Positions 37,652 to 49,659 of a stretch of DNA of 64,000 nt are shown here, in pieces. Origin of the DNA: Vibrio artabrorum (GTDB lineage Bacteria; Pseudomonadota; Gammaproteobacteria; Enterobacterales; Vibrionaceae); NCBI RefSeq assembly GCF_024347295.1, contig NZ_AP025458.1, positions 868,001-932,000 of the forward strand, in the 5' to 3' direction. The position numbers and the translations under genes were made by a program. The notes under the pieces were generated by a model. That model was not told the DNA's origin and searched no databases. It was given only the letters and a program-made list of their open reading frames with translations. Each line of letters begins with the position of its first letter. The stretch's first letter is position 1.

Positions 37652-39838
37652 ATGAGCTACGATTTAGACGAAGATATTCTTCAGGACTTTTTAGTCGAAG
37701 CAGGAGAAATCCTTGAACTCTTATCAGAACAACTGGTAGAGCTTGAGAATAACCCTGACGACAAAGACTTATTAAATGCTATTTTCCGTGGTTTCCATAC
37801 AGTGAAAGGGGGTGCTGGTTTCCTAGCATTAACTGAACTGGTGGATACTTGTCATGGTGCTGAGAATGTTTTCGACATTCTAAGAAACGGCCAACGTAGC
37901 GTAACGTCAGGTTTGATGGATACCATGCTACAAGCTCTCGATACCGTCAATGTGCAGTTTCAAGCCGTGCAAGATTCGGAGCCTTTAGTTCCCGCTGAAC
38001 AAGCTTTATTGGATGAACTTCATCGTCTCTGCAAACCACAGTCTGCCGAGGAAGTGGCACCAGTAGAATCCCCATCACAGGTCATCCCTGAACCTATTGT
38101 TGAAGCGCCTGCGGTACCTGAACCGGTTGTTGACAGCTCAAATATCAATGCCTCTTCAGTCGATGATATCTCTGAAGATGAGTTTGAACGCTTGCTTGAT
38201 GAGCTTCACGGTAAAGGTGGTTCACCAACAGCGCCTTCTGCACCAACACCGTCGCCAGCACCCGCTGCACCTCAGCCTGTTGCTGACAGTGGTGATATTA
38301 CTGATGACGAATTTGAAAAATTATTAGATGAACTGCACGGCGCGGGTAACAGCCCGACAGCGGCAAGTTCAACGCCTCCTCCTCCGCCAGCGCCTCCCGC
38401 AGCACCTGTTTCGGCGATGTCTGAAGGCGATGATCTGATGACTGACGAAGAGTTTGAGAAGTTACTTGACCAGTTACATGGTTCAGGTAATGGCCCAACT
38501 CTTGAAGAGCTAGACGTGGCAACTAAACCAGCCGCTGTGAAGCCCGAGATCACAGCTCCTGTAGCAAAAGCAGCTCCTAAACCTCAGCAATCAGCCGTTG
38601 CTGAAGTGAAAGAAACACCGACGAAATCAGAAGCAAAAGTGCCAGCGAAGAAGCAGCAAGCTGACGCAACAGTGCGCGTTGATACGTCAACCCTTGATAC
38701 CATCATGAATATGGTGGGTGAGCTTGTCTTGGTTCGCAATCGACTGGTCAGCCTTGGCCTGAACAGTGATGATGAAGAAATGGAGAAAGCCGTCTCTAAC
38801 TTAGACGTTGTGACAGCGGATCTTCAAGGTGCGGTAATGAAGACCCGCATGCAGCCGATCAAGAAAGTATTTGGCCGTTTCCCTCGAGTTGTTCGTGATC
38901 TTGCTCGTACTTTAAACAAAGACATCGTTCTTGAAATGCGTGGTGAAGAAACGGATCTTGATAAAAACTTAGTGGAAGCACTGGCCGATCCCCTGATTCA
39001 CTTAGTAAGAAACTCTGTCGACCATGGTATTGAAATGCCGGACGACCGTGTTGTTGCAGGTAAGTCTAGAACGGGTAAAGTGATTCTTTCTGCCTCTCAA
39101 GAAGGTGACCACATTGAATTGGCTATCGTTGATGACGGTGGCGGTATGGACCCTGATAAGCTTCGAGCTATCGCGGTTAAACGTGGTTTGATGGATGAAG
39201 ACGCCGCGTCTCGCTTATCAAATAAAGAGTGTTTTAACCTAATTTTTGCTCCTGGCTTCTCCAGCAAAGAGAAGATCTCAGATATCTCTGGTCGTGGTGT
39301 GGGTATGGACGTTGTGAAAACAGCGATCAACACACTGAATGGCTCAATTGACATTGATTCAGAGATGGGACAGGGCACCAAGATCACGATCAAAGTTCCA
39401 CTGACTTTAGCCATTTTACCGACCTTGATGGTTGGTGTAGCTGGTCACCCATTCGCGTTGCCTTTGGCATCGGTAAACGAAATTTTCCACCTAGATTTAA
39501 GTCGCACTAACGTGGTTGATGGTCAGCTGACTATCATCGTTCGCGATAAATCTATCCCGTTGTTCTATTTACAAAACTGGCTTGCACCTAAAGCGGGTAT
39601 TGTCGAACTGCGTAAAGGGCACGGCCATGTTGTTATCGTACAACTGGGTAGCCAACGTGTTGGTTTTGTTGTCGATACGCTTATCGGCCAAGAAGAAGTT
39701 GTTATCAAGCCACTTGATAAGCTACTGCAAGGCACGCCAGGAATGGCAGGCGCGACAATTACAAGTGACGGACACATTGCATTGATTCTTGATGTGCCGG
39801 ACTTGTTGAAGCAGTACGCAGCTGCGTCAAGAATTTAA
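37652..39838 (+). CDS. cheA: Chemotaxis histidine kinase CheA
   Basis: CheA phosphorylates CheY and CheB in response to receptors. Of 728 residues, the P1 domain (about 1-125) has the phospho-histidine H49 in FHTVKGG. Residues 130-340 are a Pro/Ala/Glu-rich linker with no visible P2 domain but three repeats of DEFE(R/K)LLD(E/Q)LHG (from 173, 216 and 263). Then come P3 dimerisation ([20 protein letters not shown]), P4 kinase ([29 protein letters not shown]) and P5 CheW-like (about 590-725). From memory the linker in Vibrio includes the LID segment that binds ParP, encoded two genes downstream. Confidence 0.96.
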   Translation: MSYDLDEDILQDFLVEAGEILELLSEQLVELENNPDDKDLLNAIFRGFHTVKGGAGFLALTELVDTCHGAENVFDILRNGQRSVTSGLMDTMLQALDTVNVQFQAVQDSEPLVPAEQALLDELHRLCKPQSAEEVAPVESPSQVIPEPIVEAPAVPEPVVDSSNINASSVDDISEDEFERLLDELHGKGGSPTAPSAPTPSPAPAAPQPVADSGDITDDEFEKLLDELHGAGNSPTAASSTPPPPPAPPAAPVSAMSEGDDLMTDEEFEKLLDQLHGSGNGPTLEELDVATKPAAVKPEITAPVAKAAPKPQQSAVAEVKETPTKSEAKVPAKKQQADATVRVDTSTLDTIMNMVGELVLVRNRLVSLGLNSDDEEMEKAVSNLDVVTADLQGAVMKTRMQPIKKVFGRFPRVVRDLARTLNKDIVLEMRGEETDLDKNLVEALADPLIHLVRNSVDHGIEMPDDRVVAGKSRTGKVILSASQEGDHIELAIVDDGGGMDPDKLRAIAVKRGLMDEDAASRLSNKECFNLIFAPGFSSKEKISDISGRGVGMDVVKTAINTLNGSIDIDSEMGQGTKITIKVPLTLAILPTLMVGVAGHPFALPLASVNEIFHLDLSRTNVVDGQLTIIVRDKSIPLFYLQNWLAPKAGIVELRKGHGHVVIVQLGSQRVGFVVDTLIGQEEVVIKPLDKLLQGTPGMAGATITSDGHIALILDVPDLLKQYAAASRI

Positions 39839-39851
39839 TTTAAGGATAAAT

Positions 39852-40970
39852 ATGGCGATTAAAGTATTAGTTGTTGATGATTCGAGTTTTTTTCGACGTC
39901 GCGTTAGTGAGATCATCAACTCAGAGGCTCGCCTAGAAGTCATCGATGTAGCAGTAAACGGCAAAGAGGCCGTTGAGAAAGCCAAAAAGTTAAGACCCGA
40001 TGTTATTACGATGGATATTGAAATGCCGGTCATGGATGGCATCACCGCTGTTCGTGAAATTATGGCCGCGTCGCCTACGCCTATTTTGATGTTTTCATCG
40101 TTAACACATGATGGTGCGAAAGCAACATTGGATGCTTTGGATGCAGGTGCTCTCGACTTCTTACCTAAGAAGTTTGAAGACATCGCACGTAACCGCGACG
40201 ATGCAGTTGCATTGCTTCAACAGCGCGTAATTCAGATTGCTGCAAAGCGTGCATTTATGCGTCGTGCTCCTATTGCGCCGAGAGCGACAGCAACGACTTC
40301 AACTTCAACGCCATTACGCCAACCAATAACAGCCGCTACTTCGGTTGCTAAACCTACAGTTGCGGCGACAGCGAAATTCAGAGCTTCAGGTAAGAAGTAT
40401 CAATTAACTGCCATTGGTACTTCGACTGGCGGCCCTGTTGCACTACAGAAAATTTTGACGCACATTCCGGCTCATTATCCACATCCGATTGTGTTGGTTC
40501 AGCATATGCCTGCTACGTTTACTGCCGCTTTTGCTAACCGTCTGAACAGCCTATGTAAGATTGAAGTTCGTGAAGCGCAAGATGGAGATATGTTGAAAGC
40601 TGGTGTGGCGTATCTTGCTCCGGGTGGTAAACAGATGATGGTGGATGGCAGAGCCGGTTCGGCACGTCTAAGAATTATCGATGGCGGCGACCGCATGAAC
40701 TACAAGCCTTGTGTGGATGTCACATTCGGCTCTGCTGCAAAGATCTACGGCGACAAAGTGTTGTCTATGATACTGACCGGTATGGGCGCAGATGGTCGAG
40801 AAGGTTCGCGTATGTTGAAAACTGCGGGCTCGACGATTTGGGCACAAGATGAAGATAGTTGTGTTGTATATGGTATGCCTCAAGCGGTAGCAAAAGCGGG
40901 CATTTCTACTGAAGACCTACCTCTCGACCGCATTGCGGAAAGGATCTTGGTTGAAGTTGGCTTAGCTTAG
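39852..40970 (+). CDS. cheB: Chemotaxis methylesterase/response regulator CheB
   Basis: CheB removes methyl groups from chemoreceptors for adaptation. Of 372 residues, the receiver (1-120) has acceptor D55 in [12 protein letters not shown] Thr/Ala-rich linker leads to the methylesterase domain, with catalytic S191 in GTSTGGP, H218 in QHMPATF and D314 in GMGADGREG. All catalytic residues are present. AAGGATAAAT precedes the ATG, and parC starts 10 bases after its stop. Confidence 0.97.
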   Translation: MAIKVLVVDDSSFFRRRVSEIINSEARLEVIDVAVNGKEAVEKAKKLRPDVITMDIEMPVMDGITAVREIMAASPTPILMFSSLTHDGAKATLDALDAGALDFLPKKFEDIARNRDDAVALLQQRVIQIAAKRAFMRRAPIAPRATATTSTSTPLRQPITAATSVAKPTVAATAKFRASGKKYQLTAIGTSTGGPVALQKILTHIPAHYPHPIVLVQHMPATFTAAFANRLNSLCKIEVREAQDGDMLKAGVAYLAPGGKQMMVDGRAGSARLRIIDGGDRMNYKPCVDVTFGSAAKIYGDKVLSMILTGMGADGREGSRMLKTAGSTIWAQDEDSCVVYGMPQAVAKAGISTEDLPLDRIAERILVEVGLA

Positions 40971-40980
40971 GTAAATCGAC

Positions 40981-41749
40981 ATGATTGTTTGGAGTGTTGC
41001 AAACCAAAAAGGTGGTGTTGGTAAAACGACTACGACCGTGACTCTAGCAGGTTTACTTGCGTTGAAGGGGCACCGTGTTCTGTTGGTTGATACTGACCCA
41101 CATGCATCACTGACCACCTATCTGGGTTACGACTCAGATACGGTGGAATCGAGCCTGTTTGATCTGTTCCAGTTGCGTGAGTTTACCGCGCAGACGGTAA
41201 GACCTTTGCTTTTACAAACGGAAGTCGAAGGTATTGATATTATTCCTGCACATATGTCATTAGCGACATTAGATCGTGTGATGGGAAATCGAAGTGGTAT
41301 GGGATTGATCTTGAAGCGCGCTTTAGTGGCTTTGCAAAGTGACTATGACTACGTGCTTATTGACTGTCCGCCCATTCTGGGTGTCATGATGGTCAATGCT
41401 TTGGCGGCGAGTGATCGTATTTTGATTCCTGTACAGACTGAGTTTTTGGCAATGAAGGGCTTAGAGCGCATGATTCGCACTTTATCCATCATGCAGAAGT
41501 CTCGTAAAACACCGTTTAAAGTGACGATTATACCGACGATGTACGATAAACGGACCAGAGCATCACTACAAACACTCACTCAGCTTAAAGATGATTACCC
41601 GAACCAAGTTTGGACATCTGCCGTACCGATTGATACCAAGTTTCGAGATGCGAGCTTAAAACGTTTGCCAGCCTCTCACTTTGCGTCGGGTAGTCGCGGT
41701 GTATTTGCTTATAAACAATTGCTTATTTATCTTGAGAGGTTAGCGATAA

Positions 41750-41763
<14 letters not shown>
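40981..41763 (+). CDS. parC: ParA-like chemotaxis array positioning ATPase ParC
   Basis: ParC is a ParA/MinD-class ATPase that places the chemotaxis array at the cell pole in Vibrio. The 260 residues have the deviant Walker A NQKGGVGKTTTTVTLAG (residues 8-24), Walker A' LLVDTDPHASLTTYLGY and Walker B VLIDCPPILGVMMVNAL. It is a Soj-like protein, but the setting between cheB and the CheW-like parP points to the array role. It must not be confused with topoisomerase IV parC. It overlaps parP by 14 bases. Confidence 0.93.
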
Positions 41764-42898
<1,135 letters not shown>

Positions 42899-42972
42899 TA
42901 ACAAGCATTAGGCTAACAATAAACGCATTAAGTTAATAATAGTGGTCGGTAACGACGGCAAGAGGATTATTT

Positions 42973-43467
42973 ATGTCTCATATGAGTGAAGTTGAAGTAA
43001 GAAAAGATCAAACAAATGATGAAGTACTTCAATGGGTGACATTCCAACTGGAAGAAGAAACGTACGGCATCAACGTCATGCAAGTGCGTGAAGTACTGCG
43101 TTACAGCGAAATTGCTCCAGTACCGGGTGCTCCAGATTACGTTTTGGGTATTATCAACCTACGTGGTAACGTTGTGACTGTTATCGACACTCGCTCTCGC
43201 TTTGGTTTGATGCAAGGTGAAATCACAGACAATACTCGTATCATCGTTATTGAATCTGAGCGTCAAGTCATCGGCATCCTAGTCGATAGCGTTGCTGAAG
43301 TGGTTTACCTACGTTCTTCTGAAATCGACACAACGCCAAGTGTCGGCACGGATGAAAGTGCTAAGTTCATTCAAGGTGTCAGCAACCGTGATGGCAAGCT
43401 GCTTATCTTAGTAGATCTAAACAAACTACTAAGCGAAGACGAATGGGATGAGATGGCTCACCTGTAA
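42973..43467 (+). CDS. cheW: Chemotaxis coupling protein CheW
   Basis: CheW couples chemoreceptors to CheA in the array. The 164 residues are a single CheW domain, with WVTFQLEEETYGINVMQVRE, then PVPGAPDYVLGIINLRGNVVTVIDTR, which are adjoining parts of the fold, and the end KLLILVDLNKLL. AAGAGGATT precedes the ATG. The stop overlaps the next start (TAATG), so the DUF2802 gene is translationally coupled to it. Confidence 0.97.
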   Translation: MSHMSEVEVRKDQTNDEVLQWVTFQLEEETYGINVMQVREVLRYSEIAPVPGAPDYVLGIINLRGNVVTVIDTRSRFGLMQGEITDNTRIIVIESERQVIGILVDSVAEVVYLRSSEIDTTPSVGTDESAKFIQGVSNRDGKLLILVDLNKLLSEDEWDEMAHL

Positions 43468-43979
43468 TGTTTGAAGCGCTTCCTTTAAGCCCTGTCGCTC
43501 TGATATCAGGCGTTGGGGTTTTTACGTTATTCATCGTGATTTTGATTAGCAAAGTAAAACGTGCGATTCAAAAGCAGCTCGATAAGTCACGCCTGCAAGT
43601 TGGTCACTTGGAAAAGGAGCTTCAAAAATCAAGTAAGCAATTGCTTGAGGTTCGCTCTGTGGTGGTTGGCCTTGGTCAAAAAGTAACGGAACAACAAGAT
43701 CTGATAAAGCATCTGAATGAACGTATTGTTGAGTTGGAACATGCGGACACTGATGGACGTTTGTACACACGTGCAACGAAAATGGTTCAGCTAGGCGCTG
43801 GGATTAACGAATTGATCGAAGAGTGTGAGTTGCCTAAAGCAGAGGCTGAGCTAATGATGTCGTTACAGAATAAGCTGACAGGCAAAGAAAAAATCCCTTC
43901 GTTGAGAAGTGATCCCTCCTCGTTTAAAGATCAACCCGCGGTCACTCATGATCGTAAAGGCCCATCTCGACGTCGTTGA
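43467..43979 (+). CDS. DUF2802 family membrane-anchored coiled-coil protein
   Basis: This is a conserved protein of unknown function that regularly follows cheW in gammaproteobacteria. The 170 residues have one N-terminal membrane helix (about 9-28, LISGVGVFTLFIVILI), a coiled coil at about 30-95 (QLDKSRLQVGHLEKELQKSS), then a C-terminal domain with the conserved RLYTRATKMVQLGAGINELI and a basic tail. The one-base overlap with cheW suggests a role at the array or pole, but nothing in the sequence shows an activity. A strong terminator follows. Confidence 0.88.
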   Translation: MFEALPLSPVALISGVGVFTLFIVILISKVKRAIQKQLDKSRLQVGHLEKELQKSSKQLLEVRSVVVGLGQKVTEQQDLIKHLNERIVELEHADTDGRLYTRATKMVQLGAGINELIEECELPKAEAELMMSLQNKLTGKEKIPSLRSDPSSFKDQPAVTHDRKGPSRRR

Positions 43980-44031
43980 ATTGAGTGCTGACAGCACTTT
44001 AATACAGGTGTTTATCGTGTATTCCTCAAAA

Positions 44032-44054
44032 AAGAAGCTACGGCTTCTTTTTTT
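44032..44054 (+). terminator. Intrinsic terminator ending the chemotaxis operon
   Basis: AAGAAGC-TACG-GCTTCTT is followed by a T tract, 50 bases after the DUF2802 stop. It separates the flagellar/chemotaxis cluster from ccm. Confidence 0.9.
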
Positions 44055-44254
44055 GTGCCCATCTGTATTTTATAGAACGATGTTTGTAAGTGATTGTATC
44101 TGAAGTGATATTTTGTTTGTTGTTAAATATGTGTCAATTGTGATGTGATGGTAACAGTTTCTTACGGGTTTGTTCTCTCGAAAACGTCAAGTTCTGTTTT
44201 GTGTCCATATTGGTGTGCTACTATAGCACTCTCTTTACTTAACCAAATTTACCT

Positions 44255-44872
44255 ATGTTAGATGTTTCAAATTTAACTGCTATTCGCGACGACAGGGTTC
44301 TGTTCGAATCGTTGTCTTTTCAATTGAAACCCGGGGAATTGGTTCAAGTTGAAGGTCGAAATGGTACCGGAAAAACAACATTGCTTAGGATCATCGCAGG
44401 TTTGGGTGACCGTGATGACGGCACTGTCTCTTGGGATGGTGAGTTGATTGAATCTAGCCGAGATACCTATCATCAGAATTTACTTTTTCTTGGCCATCAA
44501 ACGGGTGTTAAACGTGAGTTGAGTGCCTATGAAAATCTAAGTTTTTATCAGTCGATTCATCGCACAGGAGTGGGCAAAGAAGAGCTCTATCACGCCTTGG
44601 CTCAAGTCGGTCTTGCGGGGAGAGAAGATGTACCTGCCGGTCAGCTTTCCGCAGGTCAACAACGCCGTGTGGCATTGGCCCGTCTTTGGCTAAGTAAGCA
44701 AAGGTTGTGGATTTTAGACGAACCGCTGACTGCAATAGATAAGCAGGGCGTAAAAGTTCTCGAATCTCTTTTTTCTCAGCATGCTGAAAATGGGGGTATT
44801 GTGCTGCTAACTACCCATCAAGATATGTTTGCTGATAGCCCGAAACTCAGAAAAATAAAATTGGGTGAGTGA
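44255..44872 (+). CDS. ccmA: Heme exporter ATP-binding protein CcmA
   Basis: CcmA is the ATPase of the CcmABCD complex that frees holo-CcmE loaded with heme for cytochrome c maturation. The 205 residues have Walker [19 protein letters not shown] (about 33-50), the signature [16 protein letters not shown] and Walker [13 protein letters not shown]. It opens the nine-gene ccm operon. The intergenic space before it has no strong promoter match. The stop lies a base before the ccmB ATG. Confidence 0.96.
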   Translation: MLDVSNLTAIRDDRVLFESLSFQLKPGELVQVEGRNGTGKTTLLRIIAGLGDRDDGTVSWDGELIESSRDTYHQNLLFLGHQTGVKRELSAYENLSFYQSIHRTGVGKEELYHALAQVGLAGREDVPAGQLSAGQQRRVALARLWLSKQRLWILDEPLTAIDKQGVKVLESLFSQHAENGGIVLLTTHQDMFADSPKLRKIKLGE

Positions 44873-44873
44873 T

Positions 44874-45542
44874 ATGATCTCTTCAATGACCACGATTATT
44901 CGACGTGAACTGCTGATTGCGTTTCGACGCCAAGCAGATATTTTTAACCCTTTGTGGTTCTTTATTATTGTTATTACTCTTTTTCCATTGAGTATTGGCC
45001 CAGAGCCAAACTTACTTGCTCGCATTGCTGCGGGCATTGTCTGGGTAGCGGCTTTACTTTCGGCATTACTCTCTCTAGAGCGTCTTTTTCGTGATGACTT
45101 TCAAGATGGCGCACTCGAGCAAATGATGTTGATGCCCATCCCATTGCAGTTGGTTGTATTGTCCAAGGTTATCGCACACTGGTTGTTGACTGGGCTACCA
45201 TTAATTTTGATCAGTCCTCTACTCGCGGTATTGCTGTCTTTGGATTTTGATACTTGGTTATCCGTTGTCTTAACATTATTGGTTGGTACACCAATACTAA
45301 GCTTTATCGGTGCGATTGGGGTCGCTTTAACGGTAGGGCTACAAAAAGGGGGAGTGCTATTAAGCCTGTTAATCTTGCCGCTTTACATCCCCATTTTGAT
45401 CTTCGCGACGTCAGCGATTGACGCTGCGGCTTTGGGGGTTGCGTACAACGGGCAGTTGGCGGTACTTGGGGCAATGTTAATGGGCGCAATGACGTTGACG
45501 CCTTTTGCAATCAGCGCCGCACTTCGAGTGAGTGTGAACTAA
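44874..45542 (+). CDS. ccmB: Heme exporter permease CcmB
   Basis: CcmB is the six-helix membrane partner of CcmA. The product has 222 residues from ATG 44874, preferred over GTG 44865 because GGGTGA lies 5 bases before it and the family is about 220 residues long. It starts MISSMTTIIRRELLIAFRR and shows repeated hydrophobic segments. The family's FRDDFQDGALEQMMLMPIPL appears at about 65-85. A gap of 147 bases separates it from ccmC, the largest within this operon. Confidence 0.95.
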   Translation: MISSMTTIIRRELLIAFRRQADIFNPLWFFIIVITLFPLSIGPEPNLLARIAAGIVWVAALLSALLSLERLFRDDFQDGALEQMMLMPIPLQLVVLSKVIAHWLLTGLPLILISPLLAVLLSLDFDTWLSVVLTLLVGTPILSFIGAIGVALTVGLQKGGVLLSLLILPLYIPILIFATSAIDAAALGVAYNGQLAVLGAMLMGAMTLTPFAISAALRVSVN

Positions 45543-45625
45543 TAGCGGTACTGTTATCGTATAGCTAAGTTGAATCAATCGTCTTGTTTGAATTTATTGC
45601 GTCAGCAAAACGGAAAGTAAGACAA

Positions 45626-45644
45626 ATTAATTATTATCATTATA
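45626..45644 (-). promoter_or_regulatory. Putative Fur box upstream of ccmC
   Basis: On the - strand TATAATGATAATAATTAAT agrees with the 19-base Fur consensus GATAATGATAATCATTATC at 15 positions, by eye. It lies in the ccmB-ccmC gap, 46 bases before ccmC. Iron control of heme delivery would be plausible but is inferred. Confidence 0.35.
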
Positions 45645-45689
45645 GCTTTAATAGCTGTAAGCAATATGAAGTAAGAGTGAGATTACAAC

Positions 45690-46430
45690 ATGTGGAAATG
45701 GCTCCATCCCTATGCCAAAGCAGAAACTTCTTATCAGCTTGCTGGTAAACTTCTGCCATGGTTTTCGATCCTAGCGCTATTGTGCCTATCCGTTGGTACC
45801 GTGTGGGGGCTTGCATTTGCGCCTTCTGATTACCAACAAGGTGATAGTTTTCGAATCATTTACATCCATGTTCCGTCTGCAATCTGGTCGATGGGCGTTT
45901 ACATGTCGATGGCGATTGCTGCCTTTATCGGCTTGGTATGGCAGGTAAGGCTATCAGATATGGCTGCGTTGGCGATGGCGCCTATTGGTGCTGTATTTAC
46001 CTTCATTGCGTTACTAACCGGCGCTGTTTGGGGGAAACCAATGTGGGGGGCTTGGTGGGTTTGGGATGCGCGTTTAACCTCAGAGCTGATTCTTCTATTC
46101 CTGTACTTGGGTGTGATTGCACTGCACCACGCTTTTGACGACCAAAAAACAGCAGCCAAAGCGGCAGGCATTTTGGCTATCGTTGGTGTCATCAACCTAC
46201 CGATTATTCACTTTTCAGTAGAGTGGTGGAACACACTACACCAAGGTGCGACGATCACTAAGTTCGATAAGCCATCCATTTCAAGTGATATGTTATGGCC
46301 GCTTCTTCTTAATATCTTTGGCTTCGCCTTTTTCTTTGGTGCTGTGACTATGGTTCGTTTTAGAAACGAAATTATTAACAAAGAAAGTCACCGTCCGTGG
46401 GTTCGCAAGCTTGCGGCTGAAAAAGCGTAG
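45690..46430 (+). CDS. ccmC: Heme exporter/handling protein CcmC
   Basis: CcmC loads heme onto CcmE at the periplasmic face. The 246 residues have six membrane helices and the tryptophan-rich WWD motif in WGAWWVWDARLTSELILL (about 114-131). Periplasmic histidines flank it (the first in IHVPSAIWSMG, the second in HQGATITKF). It lies 19 bases before ccmD. Confidence 0.97.
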   Translation: MWKWLHPYAKAETSYQLAGKLLPWFSILALLCLSVGTVWGLAFAPSDYQQGDSFRIIYIHVPSAIWSMGVYMSMAIAAFIGLVWQVRLSDMAALAMAPIGAVFTFIALLTGAVWGKPMWGAWWVWDARLTSELILLFLYLGVIALHHAFDDQKTAAKAAGILAIVGVINLPIIHFSVEWWNTLHQGATITKFDKPSISSDMLWPLLLNIFGFAFFFGAVTMVRFRNEIINKESHRPWVRKLAAEKA

Positions 46431-46449
46431 TAGGGTAGGAAATTATATT

Positions 46450-46656
46450 ATGTATTTTGAATCTTTAAGTGATTTCTTTGCCATGGGAGGCTATGCCTCA
46501 TATGTATGGAGTGCATTTGGAATCACATTCCTCACGATGATCATTTTAGTGGTCGTAAGCGTTCGTCGTGGTAAGCAATTACTGAATGAAGTACAAGCTA
46601 AGATTGATCGTCAAGCTCGTATTGATGCAGCAAAAAATATGGAGAACACGCTATGA
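46450..46656 (+). CDS. ccmD: Heme exporter protein CcmD
   Basis: CcmD is a small single-pass membrane protein required to release holo-CcmE from CcmABC. The product has 68 residues from ATG 46450: [20 protein letters not shown], then a membrane helix and a charged C-terminal tail. The in-frame start at 46411 lies within ccmC and is rejected. It overlaps ccmE by 4 bases (ATGA). Confidence 0.95.
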   Translation: MYFESLSDFFAMGGYASYVWSAFGITFLTMIILVVVSVRRGKQLLNEVQAKIDRQARIDAAKNMENTL

Positions 46657-47135
46657 ACCCGAGGCGCAAAAAGAGGCTAGGTATTGTCTTAGCGATCTTT
46701 TTTGGTATCAGTGCGACGGTTGGATTAATGGTTTACGCACTTAATCAGAATATGGATCTGTTCTATACACCTACTGAGCTGGTGAATGGCAAAGACGGTA
46801 AAAAGCCTGAAGTCGGTCAACGCTTACGTATTGGTGGTATGGTCGTCGTCGGTTCTGTCAAACGTGACAACGAATCACTGCGTGTCAGCTTCGATTTAGC
46901 TGATGTTGGCCCTAAGGTGACCATCTTATACGATGGTATCCTTCCTGATCTTTTCCGTGAAGGCCAAGGTATTGTTGCTCAGGGCGTTCTTAAAGATGCC
47001 ACAACAATAGAAGCGTTTGAGGTGTTGGCAAAGCACGATGAAGAGTACATGCCAGCTGAAATTGCGGAAGCAATGAAGAAAACCCATGAGCCTTTGCAAT
47101 ACACGACTGAACAAAAAGAAGGAAATGCTCAATGA
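46653..47135 (+). CDS. ccmE: Cytochrome c-type biogenesis heme chaperone CcmE
   Basis: CcmE binds heme covalently in the periplasm and passes it to CcmF/H. The 160 residues start with a basic tail ([12 protein letters not shown]), one membrane helix and an OB-fold domain. The heme-binding histidine is in KHDEEYMP (H128), and the conserved tyrosine follows it as in the HxxxY motif. It overlaps both ccmD and ccmF by four bases. Confidence 0.97.
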   Translation: MNPRRKKRLGIVLAIFFGISATVGLMVYALNQNMDLFYTPTELVNGKDGKKPEVGQRLRIGGMVVVGSVKRDNESLRVSFDLADVGPKVTILYDGILPDLFREGQGIVAQGVLKDATTIEAFEVLAKHDEEYMPAEIAEAMKKTHEPLQYTTEQKEGNAQ

Positions 47136-49102
47136 TAGCCGAGATCGGCCATTTTGCGATGATCCTATCCTTGGGATTAGCATTGCTACTCAGTGTGCTC
47201 CCATTGTATGGGGCCGCTCGAAACAACACATTATTGATGAACAGCGCACGTCCATTGTCGTGGGGCATGTTCGGATTCTTAGCCATTTCGTTCTTTATTT
47301 TGTGTTACGCGTTTTACACGAATGATTTTACGATTCAATACGTAGCCAGTAATTCGAATAGCCAGCTTCCTTGGTACTATCGCATTACGGCGGTTTGGGG
47401 CGCTCATGAAGGTTCATTGCTGCTTTGGGTTCTTATCCAAGCCGGTTGGACGGTCGCGGTCGCGACCTTTAGCCGTGGCATGCCTCAAGAGTCTGTGGCT
47501 CGAGTATTGGCAATCATGGGTTTGATTACGGTCGGCTTTTTACTGTTCATTATCATCACGTCTAACCCGTTTCTACGTACATTGCCTTACTTTCCAGTCG
47601 ATGGCCGTGACTTGAACCCGTTGTTGCAAGATCCGGGTTTGATTATTCACCCGCCTATGCTTTACATGGGTTACGTTGGTTTCTCTGTTGCGTTCTCTTT
47701 CGCCATTGCTTCTCTAATGACCGGCCGTTTAGATACGGCGTGGGCTCGTTGGTCTCGTCCTTGGACTATTGCGGCTTGGTTATTTCTAACAGTAGGTATT
47801 GCACTGGGTTCATGGTGGGCTTACTACGAACTTGGCTGGGGTGGCTGGTGGTTCTGGGATCCAGTAGAAAACGCTTCTTTCATGCCTTGGTTAGCGGGTA
47901 CTGCACTGATGCACTCATTAGCAGTAACCGAAAAACGAGGCACGTTTAAAGCTTGGACAGTATTGCTGGCTATTTCGGCATTCTCACTGAGCTTACTCGG
48001 TACATTCTTAGTTCGTTCGGGCATCTTAGTATCGGTTCACGCATTTGCATCGGATCCTGCTCGCGGTATGTTTATTCTGGGTTTCTTGGTGTTTGTGATC
48101 GGTGGTTCACTGCTGTTGTTTGCAGTGAAAGGTGCATCAGTTCGTGTTCGTGGAAACTTTGATTTGGTTTCTCGTGAAAACGCACTGCTTGGTAACAACA
48201 TCTTATTGATTGCAGCGCTTGTCGTTGTATTAGTCGGTACGCTACTGCCATTAGTTCACAAACAGTTAGGCTTGGGCTCGGTATCTATCGGTGCACCATT
48301 CTTTGATATGTTGTTCTTCTGGCTCATGATCCCGTTCTCTTTCCTACTGGGTATCGGTCCACTGATCCGTTGGAAACGCGACAACTTGTCTAAGTTGATT
48401 AAGCCAATGATCATTTCGGGCATTTTCTCGCTAGGTTTAAGCGCGCTAATGGTGACACTGCTGGCAGATCGCTTCAGTGGTACTGCTTTCGCTGGGTGGG
48501 TGATGTCATTCTGGATCATCTTCATGCATGGTTTTGAACTGCATGAGCGTGCGACTCACCGTCATACCTTCCTGAAGGGGCTCACTAAGCTGCCTCGTAG
48601 TCACTGGGCAATGATGTGTGGTCACATTGGTTTAGCGGTGACTGTGATTGGTATCGCGATGGTGCAAAACTACAGCATCGAACGCGATGTACGTCTGGCG
48701 CCAGGTGAAAGCTACCAACTTGAAGAGTACAGTTTCCTATTTACAGGTGTTCGTGACAAAGATGGTCCTAATTACGATGGTTACATTGCTGACTTTGACA
48801 TTACCAAAGACGGCAAATACATCAACACGCTTCATGCTGAAAAACGTTTCTATACCACCGCTAAGTCTATGATGACTGAAGCGGCGATTGACCGTGGCGT
48901 AACTCGTGATCTATACATCGCAATGGGTGAGCGTTTAGACGACAACAAATCTTGGGCAGTACGTGTTTATTACAAACCATTTGTACGATGGATCTGGGCG
49001 GGCTCATTGATTATGTCGATTGGTGGTGTTATCGCGATGAGTGATCGTCGTTACCGTTTCCGTAAGCCAACGAAAAAGTCGGCTCAAGAGCAGGAGGCTT
49101 AA
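47132..49102 (+). CDS. ccmF: Cytochrome c heme lyase subunit CcmF
   Basis: CcmF is the large subunit of the heme ligation complex that joins heme to apocytochrome c. The 656 residues have about fifteen membrane helices and the WWD motif [18 protein letters not shown] (about 232-249), with conserved histidines such as that in [12 protein letters not shown]. Length is standard. It lies 5 bases before ccmG. Confidence 0.97.
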   Translation: MIAEIGHFAMILSLGLALLLSVLPLYGAARNNTLLMNSARPLSWGMFGFLAISFFILCYAFYTNDFTIQYVASNSNSQLPWYYRITAVWGAHEGSLLLWVLIQAGWTVAVATFSRGMPQESVARVLAIMGLITVGFLLFIIITSNPFLRTLPYFPVDGRDLNPLLQDPGLIIHPPMLYMGYVGFSVAFSFAIASLMTGRLDTAWARWSRPWTIAAWLFLTVGIALGSWWAYYELGWGGWWFWDPVENASFMPWLAGTALMHSLAVTEKRGTFKAWTVLLAISAFSLSLLGTFLVRSGILVSVHAFASDPARGMFILGFLVFVIGGSLLLFAVKGASVRVRGNFDLVSRENALLGNNILLIAALVVVLVGTLLPLVHKQLGLGSVSIGAPFFDMLFFWLMIPFSFLLGIGPLIRWKRDNLSKLIKPMIISGIFSLGLSALMVTLLADRFSGTAFAGWVMSFWIIFMHGFELHERATHRHTFLKGLTKLPRSHWAMMCGHIGLAVTVIGIAMVQNYSIERDVRLAPGESYQLEEYSFLFTGVRDKDGPNYDGYIADFDITKDGKYINTLHAEKRFYTTAKSMMTEAAIDRGVTRDLYIAMGERLDDNKSWAVRVYYKPFVRWIWAGSLIMSIGGVIAMSDRRYRFRKPTKKSAQEQEA

Positions 49103-49107
49103 TTCGA

Positions 49108-49659
49108 ATGAACAAAAAGATTTTATTCATTCCTTTGATTGCGTTTATGGTTCTCGCTGGAATCTTTGCAACGCAATTGATGCGCAACCAGTCGGGCGAC
49201 GACCCGACTAAGCTTGAATCCGTATTGATTGGTAAGCCTGTTCCCAAGTTCGGTCTGGAAGATTTGGAGCAACCTGGTAAGTTTCATGATCAAGCGATCT
49301 TTAAAGGTGAGCCATTGCTTCTTAATGTTTGGGCGACTTGGTGCCCGACTTGTTATGCAGAGCATTCCTATTTGAATAAGCTCGCAGATCAAGGCGTTAA
49401 AATTATTGGCCTTAACTACAAAGATGATCGCAATAAAGCAATCAATTGGTTAAACGAGTTGGGTAACCCTTATCTTATTAGTTTGTTTGACGGGAACGGC
49501 ATGCTAGGGCTTGATCTCGGTGTGTATGGCGCACCTGAGACGTTCTTAATTGATGCGAACGGTGTGATTCGTTATCGCCATGTGGGTGACGTGAATCCAA
49601 CGAATTGGGCAGCAACGCTTGAACCGATGTACCAAAAGTTGTTGGAGGAAGCGAAATGA
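49108..49659 (+). CDS. ccmG: Thiol:disulfide interchange protein CcmG (DsbE)
   Basis: CcmG is the membrane-tethered thioredoxin that reduces the CXXCH cysteines of apocytochrome c before heme attachment. The 183 residues have one N-terminal membrane anchor (about 5-22). The active site WATWCPTCYAEH has C79 and C82, and the GVYGAPETFLID cis-Pro loop is present. It overlaps ccmH by 4 bases. Confidence 0.97.
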   Translation: MNKKILFIPLIAFMVLAGIFATQLMRNQSGDDPTKLESVLIGKPVPKFGLEDLEQPGKFHDQAIFKGEPLLLNVWATWCPTCYAEHSYLNKLADQGVKIIGLNYKDDRNKAINWLNELGNPYLISLFDGNGMLGLDLGVYGAPETFLIDANGVIRYRHVGDVNPTNWAATLEPMYQKLLEEAK

